64,000 nt of DNA, taken from assembly GCF_003086695.1 (NCBI RefSeq), contig NZ_CP025999.1, positions 1,839,680 through 1,903,679 of the forward strand, given 5' to 3'. The notes under the pieces are model-generated. The model was not told where the DNA came from, did no database searches, and saw only the letters and a program-made list of their open reading frames with translations. Made by a program: the position numbers and the translations under genes. Position 1 is the stretch's first letter. Each line of letters opens with the position of its first letter. Source of the DNA: Stenotrophomonas sp. SAU14A_NAIMI4_8. Its GTDB lineage: Bacteria > Pseudomonadota > Gammaproteobacteria > Xanthomonadales > Xanthomonadaceae. This document shows, one piece after another, positions 51,284 through 60,490 of the stretch.

Positions 51284-52159
51284 ATGAACGATTCCGTCGC
51301 AACGCCTCCTGCCCGCATCCTCGATGGCCGCCGTATTGCCGAGGATCTGCTCGACAGCCTGAAGGTGCGCGTTGACGCCCGCGTCGCCGCCGGCGGCAGC
51401 CGCCCGGGCCTGGCCGTGGTGCTGGTGGGCGGTGACCCGGCCTCGACCGTGTACGTGCGCAACAAGCGCCGCGCGGCCGAAAAGGTCGGCATTGAAGCCT
51501 ACGACTACGATCTGCCGGCCGGCACCACCGAGGCCGAGCTGCTGGACCTGATTGACCAGCTGAATGCCGACCCGAAGATCAACGGCATCCTGATCCAGCT
51601 GCCGCTGCCGGGCATCCCGGATGCGCGCCGGCTGATCCAGCGCATCGACCCGCGCAAGGACGTGGACGGCTTCCACCCGGAAAACGTCGGCCATCTGGCC
51701 CTGCGTGAGTTCGGCCTGCGCCCCTGCACCCCGCGCGGCATCACCACGCTGCTGGGCCACACCGACCAGCCGGTGCGCGGCCGCAACGCCACCATCGTGG
51801 GCGTGAGCAACCACGTGGGCCGGCCGATGGGCCTGGAGCTGCTGATTGCCGGCTGCACCGTCACCAGCTGCCACAAGTTCACCCCCAAGGACGTGCTGGA
51901 ACAGGCCGTGCGCAACGCCGACATCCTGGTGGTGGCCGTGGGCCGCCCGGGCATCGTGCCGGGTGAATGGGTGAAGCCGGGCGCCGTGGTGATCGACGTG
52001 GGCATCAACCGGCTGGACGACGGCCGCCTAGTGGGCGATGTGGGGTTTGAAGCCGCCGCCGAGCGCGCGAGCTGGATCACCCCGGTACCGGGCGGCGTGG
52101 GCCCGATGACCGTGGCCACGTTGATGCAGAACACGTTGGAAGCGGCGGAAGCTTCCTGA
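51284..52159 (+). CDS. folD: Methylenetetrahydrofolate dehydrogenase / cyclohydrolase
   Basis: A 291-aa bifunctional enzyme of one-carbon metabolism that interconverts 5,10-methylene-, methenyl- and 10-formyl-tetrahydrofolate using NADP. The catalytic lysine and tyrosine lie in [27 protein letters not shown] is in the first domain, and [26 protein letters not shown] and [16 protein letters not shown] are FolD signatures. Its last 39 bases or so occur again three times in the array just downstream. Confidence 0.96.
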   Translation: MNDSVATPPARILDGRRIAEDLLDSLKVRVDARVAAGGSRPGLAVVLVGGDPASTVYVRNKRRAAEKVGIEAYDYDLPAGTTEAELLDLIDQLNADPKINGILIQLPLPGIPDARRLIQRIDPRKDVDGFHPENVGHLALREFGLRPCTPRGITTLLGHTDQPVRGRNATIVGVSNHVGRPMGLELLIAGCTVTSCHKFTPKDVLEQAVRNADILVVAVGRPGIVPGEWVKPGAVVIDVGINRLDDGRLVGDVGFEAAAERASWITPVPGGVGPMTVATLMQNTLEAAEAS

Positions 52160-53129
52160 CCAATCCCAACGGCGCCGCTGCGCTCGCCGGGCATGGCCCG
52201 GCGCTACCGGGGCGGTGTCGGCCTGCATGGCCCGCTCCTGGTAGGTGCCAACCTTGGTTGGCACACATCCGTCGGGGCCATCGGCCCATCTGGGGTGCCG
52301 GTGCCGGGCGGATCGTGCCAACCAAGGTTGGCACCTACCAAAGGCGGTTTTCCGGTTGGGTTGATCACACGCGGTTGATGCAGAACACGTTGGAAGCGGC
52401 GGAAGCCTCCTGAGGGTAGCGCCGGGCCATGCCCGGCGGATGTTTGCGGCGCCGCTGCGCTCGCCGGGCATGGCCCGGCGCTACCGGGGTGGTGTCGGCC
52501 TGCATGGCCCGCTCCTGGTAGGTGCCAACCTTGGTTGGCACACATCCGTCGGGTCCATCGGCCCATCTGGGGTACCGGTGCCGGACGGATCGTGCCAACC
52601 AAGGTTGGCACCTACCAAAGGCGGTTTTCCGGTTGGGTTGATCACACGCGGTTGATGCAGAACACGTTGGAAGCGGCGGAAGCGTCCTGACCAATCCCAA
52701 CGGCGCCGCTGCGCTCGCCGGGCATGGCCCGGCGCTACCGGGGCGGTGTCTGCCTGCATGACCCGCTCCTGGTAGGTGCCAACCTTGGTTGGCACACATC
52801 CGTCGGGGCCATCGGCCCATCTGGGGTACGGGTGCCGGACGGTTCGTGCCAACCAAGGTTGGCACCTACCAAAGGCGGTTTTCCGGTTGGGTTGATCACA
52901 CGCGGTTGATGCAGAACACGTTGGAAGCGGCGGAAGCGTCCTGACCAATCCCAACGGCGCCACTGCGCTCGCCGGGCATGGCCCGGCGCTACCGGGGTGG
53001 TGTCGGCCTGCATGACCCGCTCCTGGTAGGTGCCAACCTTGGTTGGCACACATCCGTCGGGGCCATCGGCCCATCTGGGGTGCCGGTGCCGGACGGTGCG
53101 TGCCAACCAAGGTTGGCACCTACCAAAGG
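52121..53129 (+). repeat. Four-copy tandem array built from the folD 3' end and SMAG palindromes
   Basis: Units begin at 52121, 52375, 52652 and 52906 (lengths 254, 277, 254 and about 224). Each unit starts with the last bases of folD (TTGATGCAGAACACGTTGG to the stop TCCTGA). A CGCCGGGCATGGCCCGGCGCTACC palindrome follows, then GTAGGTGCCAACCTTGG, a spacer, and the facing CCAAGGTTGGCACCTAC arm. Unit 2 has an extra GGTAGCGCCGGGCCATGCC arm in place of CCAATCCCAA. The units are nearly identical. The array fills the folD-guaB gap. Confidence 0.92.
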
Positions 53130-53226
53130 CGGGATGCCGCCGGCCCGGATGCCCCCTGAACCGATCGCTGCCCGCGCGACACTGCGTCGCATCCACCCCC
53201 TCCCATCGGGCGTGAAAAAGGGGTAA

Positions 53227-54717
<1,491 letters not shown>

Positions 54718-54729
54718 CGCGGGCCGGGC

Positions 54730-54768
54730 AAAGAGGAACGAGGAAGCTGATTCCCGTTCCTCTTTCTC
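54730..54768 (+). terminator. Hairpin between guaB and guaA
   Basis: A perfect 11-bp arm pair AAAGAGGAACG / CGTTCCTCTTT encloses GGAA/TTCC and a 5-base loop; T-rich sequence follows. It may cause partial termination, lowering guaA relative to guaB. Confidence 0.8.
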
Positions 54769-54827
54769 TATCTGCTGTTGAAAAAGCATTCGAAGTTTCG
54801 TTTTCCCTACTGCATTGCCAGGGCGCC

Positions 54828-56393
54828 ATGACCAACATCCATAACGACAAGATCCTGATCCTCGATTTCGGCGCGCAGTACACGCAGCTGATCGCGCGCC
54901 GCATCCGCGAGCTGGGCGTCTACTGCGAAATCTGGGCCTGGGACCACAACCCGGCCGAGATCGCGGCGTTTGGCGCCAAGGGCATCATCCTGTCCGGTGG
55001 CCCGGAATCGACCACGCTGCCGGGCGCCCCGGCCGCGCCGCAGGAAGTGTTCGACAGCGGCCTGCCGATCTTCGGCATCTGCTACGGCATGCAGACCCTG
55101 GCCGCGCAGCTGGGCGGTGCCACCGAAGCCGCTGACCAGCGCGAATTCGGCCACGCCGAAGTGAACGTCATCAACCCGGATGCGCTGTTCAAGGGCCTGA
55201 GCGACCACGGCGGCGAGCCGAAGCTGAATGTCTGGATGAGCCACGGCGACCATGTCTCCGTTGCGCCGCCGGGCTTCACCATCACCGCCACCACCGATCG
55301 CATTCCGGTGGCCGCCATGGCCAACGAAGAAAAGCGTTGGTACGGCGTGCAGTTCCACCCGGAAGTGACCCACACCCTGCAGGGCCAGGCGCTGCTGCGC
55401 CGCTTCGTGGTGGACGTGTGCGGCTGCCAGACCCTGTGGACCGCCGCCAACATCATCGACGACCAGATCGCCCGCGTGCGCGAACAGGTGGGCGATGACG
55501 AAGTGATCCTGGGCCTGTCCGGTGGCGTCGATTCGTCGGTGGTGGCTGCGCTGCTGCACAAGGCCATCGGCGAAAAGCTGACCTGCGTGTTCGTGGATAC
55601 CGGCCTGCTGCGCTGGCAGGAAGGCGACCAGGTGATGGCGATGTTCGCCGAGCACATGGGCGTAAAGGTAGTGCGCGTGAACGCCGCCGACCGCTACTTC
55701 AACGCGCTGGAAGGCGTGAGCGACCCGGAAGCCAAGCGCAAGATCATCGGCAACCTGTTTGTTGAGATCTTCGACGAAGAGTCGAACAAGCTGAAGAACG
55801 CCAAGTGGCTGGCGCAGGGCACCATCTACCCGGACGTGATCGAGTCGGCCGGCAGCAAGACCGGCAAGGCGCATGTGATCAAGAGCCACCACAACGTGGG
55901 CGGTCTGCCGGAGCACATGAAGCTGGGCCTGGTGGAGCCGCTGCGCGAGCTGTTCAAGGATGAAGTGCGCCGCCTGGGCGTTGAGCTGGGCCTGCCGCGC
56001 ACCATGGTCTACCGCCATCCGTTCCCGGGCCCGGGTCTGGGCGTGCGTATCCTGGGCGAAGTGAAGCGCGAGTACGCCGAACTGCTGGCCAAGGCCGATG
56101 CCATCTTCATTGATGAGCTGCGCAAGGCGGATCTGTACGACAAGACCAGCCAGGCGTTTGCCGTGTTCCTGCCGGTGAAGTCGGTGGGCGTGGTGGGTGA
56201 TGCGCGGGCTTATGAGTGGGTGATTGCGCTAAGGGCCGTGGAGACGATTGACTTCATGACCGCGCATTGGGCGCATCTGCCGTATGAGTTCCTGGGGACC
56301 GTGAGCAACCGGATCATCAATGAGTTGCGGGGGGTTTCAAGGGTTGTCTATGACATCTCGGGGAAGCCGCCGGCTACTATTGAGTGGGAATGA
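54828..56393 (+). CDS. guaA: GMP synthase (glutamine-hydrolysing)
   Basis: A 521-aa enzyme that aminates XMP to GMP. The glutaminase domain has the GGPESTT and GICYGMQTL (nucleophilic Cys) motifs and FHPEVTHT; the ATP pyrophosphatase domain has [14 protein letters not shown] near residue 230; the dimerisation domain ends PATIEWE. All residues are present and the length is normal. From about codon 455 the codon use changes to GGG, CGG, AGG, TCA and many T-ending codons, unlike the rest of the gene. guaA 3' ends are known insertion sites for genomic islands. Confidence 0.96.
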   Translation: MTNIHNDKILILDFGAQYTQLIARRIRELGVYCEIWAWDHNPAEIAAFGAKGIILSGGPESTTLPGAPAAPQEVFDSGLPIFGICYGMQTLAAQLGGATEAADQREFGHAEVNVINPDALFKGLSDHGGEPKLNVWMSHGDHVSVAPPGFTITATTDRIPVAAMANEEKRWYGVQFHPEVTHTLQGQALLRRFVVDVCGCQTLWTAANIIDDQIARVREQVGDDEVILGLSGGVDSSVVAALLHKAIGEKLTCVFVDTGLLRWQEGDQVMAMFAEHMGVKVVRVNAADRYFNALEGVSDPEAKRKIIGNLFVEIFDEESNKLKNAKWLAQGTIYPDVIESAGSKTGKAHVIKSHHNVGGLPEHMKLGLVEPLRELFKDEVRRLGVELGLPRTMVYRHPFPGPGLGVRILGEVKREYAELLAKADAIFIDELRKADLYDKTSQAFAVFLPVKSVGVVGDARAYEWVIALRAVETIDFMTAHWAHLPYEFLGTVSNRIINELRGVSRVVYDISGKPPATIEWE

Positions 56394-56403
56394 GTTGAAA
56401 GAA

Positions 56404-56436
56404 CGAGGGCGCCGAGAGGCGCCCTTTTCGTTTTTG
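56404..56436 (+). terminator. Rho-independent terminator after guaA
   Basis: A perfect GGGCGCC-GAGA-GGCGCCC hairpin with TTTTCGTTTTT, 11 bases after the stop. Unfamiliar low-GC DNA begins right after it. Confidence 0.92.
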
Positions 56437-56947
56437 TGTCCGCTACCCATAAGCCGAATAGATTGTGACAATGAGTATTCCTCTCCTGTCGAACGGCCTG
56501 GGTACTTTAATCGCAGTTTTGGCCATGCCGAGGCTCGTCCATGATCGGCTTGCCGGCTACAAATTGTCTCTGTTCCTGACCAACGTCGATGAAGGCGATA
56601 CTCTATTGGGCGGCGAGGTGTGGAAGATGTAACGACGCGCTTCCGCCTATGGCCGCGGGATGCCAGGCGACTTAAAGCGGGCATCTGAACTTCTATCGGA
56701 CCGAGCTTGCAGTTGTCGCCGAGTCCTCATTCCTCGCCGGCTACTCGCGGTCTTGTTAGCCGGATCAGGTCGCTCTAAGATCTAGTGCTAAAGGAATGCC
56801 TTTCCAGAAATGGCTAGTTCATGAGCGTTCTACCTATCAAGTGTTTAGGTCGAAGCCCTCCCCGGTGAGTGGCGCGGCCAATCTTTTAATCCGAGCCCGC
56901 TTCAGGGGCTGGGTCAAATCCAGAACTAGAAGGCACAGGGGGAGTCA
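56437..56947 (+). other. Start of accessory region; first attC-like site and a doubtful 53-aa frame
   Basis: No recognised gene. A 53-aa frame (56471-56632; begins MSIPLLSNGLGTL, ends GGEVWKM) has no ribosome site. Its stop codon lies in ATGTAAC (56627-56633), which could be the first box of an attC-like site ending in GTTAGCC (56755-56761). The box-flanking arms TAACGACGCG and CGCGGTCTTGTTA are partly complementary. The rest, up to the AGGGGGAG before the next gene, shows nothing to me. Confidence 0.4.
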
Positions 56948-57640
56948 ATGGAGCGACACGAGATCATCTCTCACGTTATGCATGAGGTGGACGGCATCAT
57001 AGATCGACAGAGGACGATCGATAGCGTCAGAAGGGCCCTCGATGAGCGGGCTAGAGATCCTCACGAGGAAGACTTCATCTACGGCGAAGGTACCAACAAT
57101 CAGAAAGTATTTAGAGAAAATATCGATGGCGTAATAATCGAAAAAACGATACTTCATCGACGCGGCGCCGCGGACACGGACATTTCCGGCGCGGATCTTT
57201 TGTTCGAGATCGTGGGAGAGAAGTACGTTCTCGTTCAGTACAAGAGGGCAGACGGCTCTGGTAGGATCAAGAATGACGAATCTCAACTCGAGGAGTTGAT
57301 CGGGAGTTGCTCCAATGACTGTCCAGAGTTCCGGCCCTACATGCTTGGCAATTGCGGCGCATGGTATGCATTAATTGATGGAAAAGCTTTGTCATACATG
57401 CCTGCATGCGTTGCATCAAAGTCTTTTGCAGGCAGGAGCAGTTGTAAGGCAAGTAATTTTCAGAGAGCGATCGAAAGAGAAGCGTTCCTATCAGCTTTCG
57501 CCAAGTGCTACATCGGCGCACGGACTGCCGAGTGGCCTTATTCCTCCTACTCACCTTCTGCGCTGATGCTTTTCGGGTATGAGTCGAGCAATCCTCTGGT
57601 GATCGTGCGTCAGCTGGGAAGGTTCCGTCAATCAGTCTAA
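56948..57640 (+). CDS. Unknown protein with a QxK-variant PD-(D/E)XK-like core
   Basis: A 230-aa protein I do not recognise. Residues 83-99 read D83 (GADLLFEIVG), a hydrophobic strand, then Q97 and K99 (VLVQYKRA): the pattern of the QxK branch of PD-(D/E)XK nucleases. The N-terminal 80 residues are charged and helical. Six or more cysteines (SCSNDC, GNCGAWY, MPACVAS) could bind zinc. It has AGGGGGAG as a strong ribosome site. Its stop TAA lies inside GTCTAAC, the first box of an attC-like palindrome, as in integron cassettes. Function could be DNA cleavage in defence; unproven. Confidence 0.7.
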   Translation: MERHEIISHVMHEVDGIIDRQRTIDSVRRALDERARDPHEEDFIYGEGTNNQKVFRENIDGVIIEKTILHRRGAADTDISGADLLFEIVGEKYVLVQYKRADGSGRIKNDESQLEELIGSCSNDCPEFRPYMLGNCGAWYALIDGKALSYMPACVASKSFAGRSSCKASNFQRAIEREAFLSAFAKCYIGARTAEWPYSSYSPSALMLFGYESSNPLVIVRQLGRFRQSV

Positions 57641-57763
57641 CGATTCATTCATGCCGACGCCGCCTGGCGACTGGGGGCTAGTGCAGGCCTCGCCCCCCCG
57701 CTGCTGGCCGGAAGCAGATGCTCAGTCGGGGGTGGTGTAACTAGTCGCATCATAACGTTTGCT
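57635..57763 (+). repeat. attC-like cassette recombination site
   Basis: GTCTAAC (57635-57641, a perfect RYYYAAC box) is followed by GATTCATTCATGCCGACGCCGC, very like the start of attC sites of aadA-type integron cassettes. The other end is less clear: GTTTGCT (57757-57763) is preceded by AACTAGTCGCAT, which is similar to the end of the site at 59329-59446. Length 129 bases is within the attC range. Confidence 0.6.
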
Positions 57764-57975
57764 TGCGATCATAGCGAACATTGATCCACCCCCCGAGCCT
57801 ATTGCTAGCTCCCGCTACACGCCGGCTTTTTAGCCAGACCAAGCCCCCTAAGATCGCTTGGATCAATGTTGTAGGCAGGCAACATCGCCATCGGGTGCTT
57901 TGTGCTTAAGTCGTGCAGCCTGATTCACGAGGCCGCCCACCAAAAAAATAGGTCGCTAGCAGGATCTCGTGCGAG
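57764..57975 (+). other. Intergenic stretch with a long dyad, possible attC of an empty cassette
   Basis: AACATTGATCC (57777-57787) and GGATCAATGTT (57860-57870) form a perfect 11-bp inverted repeat whose outer ends are AAC and GTT, as in attC sites; the outer boxes AGCGAAC and GTTGTAG match the consensus only partly. No gene is seen between or after them up to the small frame at 57976. Confidence 0.4.
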
Positions 57976-58200
57976 ATGGAACGGTTACAGCCGGGCGCAA
58001 TCGCACAGGTCATCGTGGCACCAGACCTAAATCGTCTGGAGGAAACTAGAAAAAACAAGGAAGCGAGATGGTGCCCTCTGTGCAAGCGGCAAGCAGTGGT
58101 TTCCTCTTATTGGCTCGGCCATAGGTGCCGGTCTGAATTATCTTGGTGGGGCGAGCTTTTCGTCGTAGCTTTTTGTTGCGGGGTTTTCAGGCCCGGTTAG
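57976..58200 (+). CDS. Possible small protein, 74 aa
   Basis: A doubtful 74-aa frame with a CPLC pair and HRC (residues 33-51), which could bind a metal, and a hydrophobic aromatic tail (WWGELFVVAFCCGVF). AGGA lies 12 bases before the ATG. It is in the cassette orientation and ends 26 bases before an attC-like site, which is the main support. It could equally be chance. Confidence 0.35.
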   Translation: MERLQPGAIAQVIVAPDLNRLEETRKNKEARWCPLCKRQAVVSSYWLGHRCRSELSWWGELFVVAFCCGVFRPG

Positions 58201-58226
58201 GCTGGCGTCTCACGCATCGGGCTACG

Positions 58227-58286
58227 GGCTAACATTTCTTCCGCGCTGAACTCAGTGCGCGAATCGGCTTAATCTCGGAGTTGGGC
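58227..58286 (+). repeat. attC-like cassette recombination site (60 bp)
   Basis: The best complete candidate: GGCTAAC (one mismatch to RYYYAAC) at 58227-58233, GTTGGGC (perfect GTTRRRY) at 58280-58286, and inner imperfect arms CCGCGC / GCGCG around TGAACTCAGT. Total length 60 bases matches the classic 59-base element. The next gene starts 16 bases after it. Confidence 0.6.
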
Positions 58287-58302
58287 AGTAGGAGAAGCAC
58301 CC

Positions 58303-59334
58303 TTGGATACCGAAGTAAAACCATCCGCAAAGGCGTTAGCTGAGGCCACAGGCTTGTCGGAGAAACTCCTCCAAGCGATCGAGCTATCGCAAATCCCCTT
58401 GACTAACGTCGCTTTGATGGCTACCCGCCTGGCTAGACTTCTCAACGACTTCGACCATCAGAAGATATTTGAGTATGAGTGTGGCGGATATACATCTTCG
58501 CCGGGGGGAGTCTCACCAGAGGTTTGGCGTCTTGCAATGCTTGCCGGAAGGACCTACCAGAAAAAGAGCAAGGACGAAGTCAAGACATATGCAAGACTCG
58601 AGTCGATTGAGAGTTTGGAGGCTCAGTTAGACTCTTTGAAGCTCGGGATCGACGCGGCTAGGGATCCAAGCGTTTCAATATCGTCTTCCAATCCAAATCA
58701 ATATGTTGGCTCGGGAGTTGGAAACTGGGCGGAGCGAAAAAGGCTTCAAGAATCAATCAGTGGGGCGTCTGCTGCACTGAGTTCTCGAAGGTCATTTGTC
58801 TACTCGTACGTTCTCCAAAAGAACCTGGAGCTAAAATTCTCGGGAATCGCGGGCGATGCATTCTCAAGAATTCGTCTGGTGGCAGATGATCTGATCGGCG
58901 GGACAGTGCCGTCGGCTGCGCAGAAGTTCGTTGCTGTCTACGAAAATCTGCAGTCCGACAACCCGGAAGATTGGTCCAACGCCGTCCATAGCTGCCGCCG
59001 AATCCTGCAAGACTTGGCCGACCACTTGTTCCCGGCTACGGCAACGCCACGTACGAAACTTGTAAATGGAAAGGAACTTCGCGTTTCTCTTGGCGTAGAT
59101 AACTACATCAATCGCCTCGTATGCTTTACAGAAGACAATTCCGCCTCAGAGCGCTCTGAAGAGATCGTAGGATCTCAACTCAAGTACCTAGGCGATCGCC
59201 TCGACTCACTTTTTAGAGCCGCTCAGAAGGGTTCGCATGGGATCATATCCACACGAGATGAGGCGGATCGTTATGTAGTGTACACGTACATGCTTGTAGC
59301 TGACCTCTTGAAATTGGCGGCAACAGCGGACTAA
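58303..59334 (+). CDS. AbiTii-like protein (putative abortive-infection toxin)
   Basis: A 343-aa soluble protein. Residues 33-64 (TNVALMATRLARLLND, then FEYECGGY) have the helical N-terminal pattern of AbiTii-domain proteins, in which a short helical region ends in NELNGY-like sequence. Residues 105-165 are coiled-coil-like with a Ser/Asn-rich break, and WSNAVHSCRRILQDLADHLF near residue 230 is a second helical motif shared by related proteins. The start is TTG, supported by AGGAGA 8 bases upstream. Its stop TAA lies in GACTAAT, the start of the next attC-like site. The toxin role is inferred from the family. Confidence 0.6.
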   Translation: MDTEVKPSAKALAEATGLSEKLLQAIELSQIPLTNVALMATRLARLLNDFDHQKIFEYECGGYTSSPGGVSPEVWRLAMLAGRTYQKKSKDEVKTYARLESIESLEAQLDSLKLGIDAARDPSVSISSSNPNQYVGSGVGNWAERKRLQESISGASAALSSRRSFVYSYVLQKNLELKFSGIAGDAFSRIRLVADDLIGGTVPSAAQKFVAVYENLQSDNPEDWSNAVHSCRRILQDLADHLFPATATPRTKLVNGKELRVSLGVDNYINRLVCFTEDNSASERSEEIVGSQLKYLGDRLDSLFRAAQKGSHGIISTRDEADRYVVYTYMLVADLLKLAATAD

Positions 59335-59446
59335 TAGATCATTGATGCCGGCGCCGCTCACAGCCGCAACTAACTCGGGTGTTTCAGACGTCCGCATCTG
59401 GCCGGACGCGGGAATTGACGAATCAACGCGTCGCATTAGTTAACTT
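59329..59446 (+). repeat. Degenerate attC-like cassette site
   Basis: GACTAAT (59329-59335) and ATTAGTT (59436-59442) are complementary ends, with GTTAACT (59440-59446) as a near match to GTTRRRY. Inner sequence GATGCCGGCGCCGC recalls GATGCC/ATGCCGACGCCGC of the site at 57635. The boxes carry two mismatches, so it may no longer recombine. Confidence 0.5.
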
Positions 59447-59462
59447 CCAGTAAAGGAACGGC

Positions 59463-59597
59463 ATGAGCGAGCCTGAAATCCCAGATAAGATCAAGAAGCG
59501 TCTTAGGATCAAGGCTATTCGGAGGAACCCTGAAGGCACACCAGTGTGCGCCACTGGCCTAGCTAAATGGTACGTAGGAGTGAGGCTGGATGATTGA
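59463..59597 (+). CDS. Small basic protein, 44 aa
   Basis: A short frame missed by length cut-offs. It starts with ATG after AAAGGAAC and encodes a basic peptide (MSEPEIPDKIKKRLRIKAIR, then a neutral half ending YVGVRLDD). Its last 8 bases overlap the next gene start (ATGATTGA), which suggests coupled translation. I do not recognise it. It could be a partner or antitoxin-like subunit of the next two genes, or only a leader peptide. Confidence 0.5.
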   Translation: MSEPEIPDKIKKRLRIKAIRRNPEGTPVCATGLAKWYVGVRLDD

Positions 59598-60450
59598 CCT
59601 TGAAGCGCTCGCCCAGCGCCTGATGATGGCGGAGTCGTCGACGCGAGAAGACTACATGTTGGCACTCGAATGTCTTGACAAGGCGGTGTGCGAGGCGTGC
59701 GCCGTAGGTCAAGCCCAAGCAGGGCGCATGGCCGCGCCTTGCGTGGGTTACGGGACATATCTATTCGCGCGTATGTGCTCGCATGGCGTCGCTGCTGTGC
59801 GGGCAATGCCCTATTCCCGTTGGGTGAGAAGCGATCACCAGGAGTGGGGGCTTAATGTACTAGCCTGCCACGCCCGCGCTTTGCTGGAAGGCCATTTGTA
59901 TTTTCATTACTTTATGCAGCCGACGGACGAGGCCCTTGACGAGGGCAGGGCGCGGGTCACGCTGCTTCAACTCAACGACTGCTGCAGCCGATTGAAGATG
60001 TTTTCCGGCAGTGAACAACAGCGGCTGTGCTTCGAGCAGCAGCGCGATGAGTTGCAAGCGCGCCTGCGCTCCATCCCATTCTTCCTGAATTTGTCTCCCC
60101 CCGTACAGGCTCAGTGCCTAGTCGGCAAGAAAGCGTGGTTCCTAGACAGGGCCCAGTTGATAGAACTAGTAGGAATGGACAAGGCTGGCTTTGATATTCT
60201 GTGGGACCTGTGGTCACAGCATTCCCACATTCACCCCGTCTCGTTCCTGCGCATGGAGACAAATGGCCGAGGCACGGGCTTGGAATGCGATCCAGATCGC
60301 CTGTATCTAGCCGTTGCCATGTTGATCAGTGCCGGTATTATAGAAGCAGCCACAGACAAGATCGTCGAGGTCTTTCCGGATGTGGCCGGCGAGCGGAAGG
60401 GGTTGGATTCGAAGTTCAGCCCCGGACCTAAACGCAATCGACGAAGGTAG
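59590..60450 (+). CDS. Unknown helical protein, 286 aa
   Basis: A soluble, mostly helical protein that I cannot assign. Visible blocks are NVLACHARALLEGHLYFHYF (residues about 92-111) and LWDLWSQHSHIHPVSFLR (about 206-223), with a basic tail (PGPKRNRRR). The pattern of a conserved HARALLE helix and a late S-x-x-x-H-x-H-P helix recalls DUF5677-like and other HEPN-type helical proteins, but this is by eye only. GGAGTGAGG is its ribosome site. It sits between the 44-aa gene (overlap) and a nuclease-like gene (40 bases). Confidence 0.7.
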   Translation: MIDLEALAQRLMMAESSTREDYMLALECLDKAVCEACAVGQAQAGRMAAPCVGYGTYLFARMCSHGVAAVRAMPYSRWVRSDHQEWGLNVLACHARALLEGHLYFHYFMQPTDEALDEGRARVTLLQLNDCCSRLKMFSGSEQQRLCFEQQRDELQARLRSIPFFLNLSPPVQAQCLVGKKAWFLDRAQLIELVGMDKAGFDILWDLWSQHSHIHPVSFLRMETNGRGTGLECDPDRLYLAVAMLISAGIIEAATDKIVEVFPDVAGERKGLDSKFSPGPKRNRRR

Positions 60451-60490
60451 CTGGGCAGCAGAAAATAGTGCTCAAGGATAGGAATTTGGA

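Noticed and set aside
52204..53119. Several 130-210-aa frames on the minus strand across the array
   Set aside because: They only translate the repeat unit and palindromes again and again (MPTLVGT..., GHARRAQRR...); no ribosome sites.
52121..53129. CRISPR array
   Set aside because: The repeats are about 254 bases, lack unique spacers and contain folD coding sequence; this is a tandem duplication.
58196..58233. GTTAGGC at 58196 as the end box of another attC
   Set aside because: It matches GTTRRRY perfectly, but no complementary first box lies upstream at a fitting distance, and it overlaps the stop of the 74-aa frame.
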